Origin: Woeseiaceae bacterium
GTDB taxonomy: Bacteria; Pseudomonadota; Gammaproteobacteria; Steroidobacterales; Woeseiaceae
DNA: 6,844 nucleotides
Assembly (NCBI GenBank): GCA_013138675.1
Contig: WTCH01000308.1
Location: 1-6,844 of the forward strand
Reading direction: 5' to 3'
Positions 5,429 to 6,844 of the stretch are shown one piece after another (position 1 is the stretch's first letter; each line of letters opens with the position of its first letter). The translations under genes were made by a program, and so were the position numbers. Below the pieces are notes generated by a model that had not been told where the DNA came from, made no database searches, and saw only the letters and a program-made list of their open reading frames with translations.

Positions 5429-6844
5429 TTGAACGGGCGCCACAGCATTTCAATCGCCGTCCTGACCGAGAATCAGGACGACGTTGCGCTGATTAACAGC
5501 TCGCTGCGCGATGGCGGTCACGCCGCACATTGCCATTGGACCAACAATCCAAAGCATCTCCGCGAAACCCTCGCGGCCGAAGACGTGGAACTGTTGATTC
5601 TCAATTGCGACAACTACCCTGACACCGTTCGCCAGGTGATCAAGCAAAAAGACCGTTTTAATCCCGAAGTTCCGGTCATCGCGATCCAGGAACAGGCCGA
5701 CGAGTTCAGCATTCAGAAAGCCATGAAGAATGGCGCCTGCGATCTCGTATCGATCGGCAACAGGGATCGACTGCAGTCGGTTGTTTCGCGCGAACTGCGC
5801 GCCTTACGCGTCGAGCGTGCGTTGAACTCAACAATTCACTCGGCATCCGAGTACAAGAAACAGCTTAAGGACTACATGCAGACCTCTGCCGATGCGATTG
5901 CGTTGGTCGAAGAAGGCATTATCACTGACGTCAATGACTCCTGGTTGAAACTGTTCCGCGCTGCGAGCAACGACGAGGTCCTTGGTCTGCCATTGATGGA
6001 TAATTTCGAATCCGAGAGCCAGGCCGCCATCAAGGGTGCGCTGGTCGCCGCGATTGCCGGCAAGTGGGCGAGCGACGAGAAGCTCATCGCCAAGTCTCCT
6101 GTTACGAGCAGTGACATCAACGAAGTTCACCTCGAGTTCCGCAAGTTCGCGTTCGACAATGGCCCTTGTGTCCAGGTCAAGGTGTCGGCACCGGACAGAG
6201 ACAGCAAGGAACCCACCAAGCTCGTGCACGACGCGCTGAAACGTGATCCGACGACACTGTTCTTCCATCGTGCCCAGTTCATTGAACGCCTCCAAAAACG
6301 TCTTGCACGGAAACCGTCTTCAGGTACGCACGTGCTCGCCTACGTAAAGGTCGACAATTTCGGGCAGGTGCTCGACAAGGTCGGCATATTGAACTCCGAC
6401 GAGATCCTTGGGCAGTTTGCCGAGGCGCTGCGCAAACGCTTGCATCCACGCGACGTCGCGGGACGCTTCGAGGGCACCTCGATGATGGTACTGCTCGAGC
6501 GCGGTAGCGCGCGTGACGCGGAAGTGTGGGGTAATCAGCTGTGCGAGAGTATTCGCAAAAAGACCTTCGAGGTTGCCGACAATTCTACGCAACTGACCTG
6601 CACCGTCGGCATCTGTGCCGCAAACGAGGTCTACAGCAATCTCGAAGAGTTTGTCGCTGCAGCCGTCGACGCCTACCAGATTGGTAAGGAGGCCGGTGGC
6701 AACACCGCGATGCTGAACGAGAGCGCGGATGAAGATTCCAAGCAGAAGGAATTCGACGCCATCTGGGTCAAGCACCTCAAATCGGCGCTAATGGACAATC
6801 GGTTCCAACTCGCCCAATTGCCGATTGCCGGTCTTCGCAGCGAT
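5429..6844 (+). CDS. fimX: FimX-like REC-PAS-GGDEF-EAL protein, degenerate (C-terminus beyond window)
   Basis: FimX proteins bind c-di-GMP through a degenerate EAL domain and control type IV pilus assembly and twitching; this gene has the same domain order. The 472 codons seen start at TTG with a good ribosome-binding site. Residues 5-125 form a receiver-like domain whose expected phospho-acceptor position is Asn59 in ELLILNCDN, and the usual conserved lysine near its end is absent, so phosphorylation is unlikely. A helical linker (about 126-150) leads to a PAS domain (about 145-255, with ADAIALVEEGIITDVNDSW). A GGDEF-like domain follows (about 275-430). It keeps the fold (HRAQFIERLQKRLA, GRF) but has EGTSM (348-352) in place of GGDEF, so it should not make c-di-GMP. 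The EAL domain begins at about 452 (DNRFQLAQLPIAGL) and runs off the window, so its catalytic or binding residues cannot be judged. The leader carries a boxA-like site. The architecture is clear; the FimX name is an inference from it and from the degeneracy pattern. Confidence 0.8.
   Translation, partial: MNGRHSISIAVLTENQDDVALINSSLRDGGHAAHCHWTNNPKHLRETLAAEDVELLILNCDNYPDTVRQVIKQKDRFNPEVPVIAIQEQADEFSIQKAMKNGACDLVSIGNRDRLQSVVSRELRALRVERALNSTIHSASEYKKQLKDYMQTSADAIALVEEGIITDVNDSWLKLFRAASNDEVLGLPLMDNFESESQAAIKGALVAAIAGKWASDEKLIAKSPVTSSDINEVHLEFRKFAFDNGPCVQVKVSAPDRDSKEPTKLVHDALKRDPTTLFFHRAQFIERLQKRLARKPSSGTHVLAYVKVDNFGQVLDKVGILNSDEILGQFAEALRKRLHPRDVAGRFEGTSMMVLLERGSARDAEVWGNQLCESIRKKTFEVADNSTQLTCTVGICAANEVYSNLEEFVAAAVDAYQIGKEAGGNTAMLNESADEDSKQKEFDAIWVKHLKSALMDNRFQLAQLPIAGLRSD

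Noticed and set aside
5828..6775. Two minus-strand frames (155 and 151 codons) opposite the fimX-like gene
   Set aside because: The plus strand encodes a continuous REC-PAS-GGDEF-EAL protein across this stretch; the antisense frames have no recognisable domains.

Overview
The window looks like chromosomal DNA from a gammaproteobacterium. The evidence is the prmB-aroC gene pair, an EF-P with the lysine-bearing PGKG loop together with its lysyl-lysine ligase EpmA, and a FimX-like REC-PAS-GGDEF-EAL protein. The closest genus cannot be decided from the sequence alone. Almost all genes are housekeeping or cell-envelope genes. The less ordinary parts are two intergenic stretches.

Left part (1-1291, minus strand): prmB (ribosomal protein L3 glutamine methyltransferase) is followed by the start of aroC (chorismate synthase, cut by the window edge). 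Between them lies a 267-bp block (130-396) bounded by 30-bp perfect inverted repeats and flanked by a possible 3-bp target duplication (ATC). It has the form of a MITE-like non-autonomous element. Its ends touch the prmB stop codon and lie one base from the aroC start codon, so it probably supplies both the prmB terminus and the aroC leader.

Middle part (1347-4663, plus strand): a tight five-gene run, divergent from prmB. It encodes a Sco/SenC copper chaperone, a PCu(A)C copper chaperone lipoprotein, phosphatidylserine decarboxylase (psd), the EF-P modification enzyme EpmA, and free-methionine-(R)-sulfoxide reductase (msrC). Junctions are 4-bp overlaps or a 5-bp gap, so one transcript with translational coupling is likely. 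The first two genes should work together on the Cu(A) centre of cytochrome oxidase.

Right part: efp (minus) converges on msrC with an 8-bp 3' overlap, which places EpmA and its substrate EF-P on facing transcripts. The 206-bp region upstream of efp (5223-5428) is shared with a divergent gene. It holds a 10-bp inverted repeat pair and a possible extended -10 promoter for efp. On the other side it holds a near-perfect rRNA-type boxA (5369-5380) followed by a small hairpin and a clear ribosome-binding site. The gene that follows (TTG start at 5429, running off the window) encodes a FimX-like protein with degenerate receiver and GGDEF domains and the first residues of an EAL domain. It is probably a c-di-GMP sensor linked to type IV pili rather than an enzyme.

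No tRNA, rRNA, CRISPR array, intact transposase or defence system was seen.
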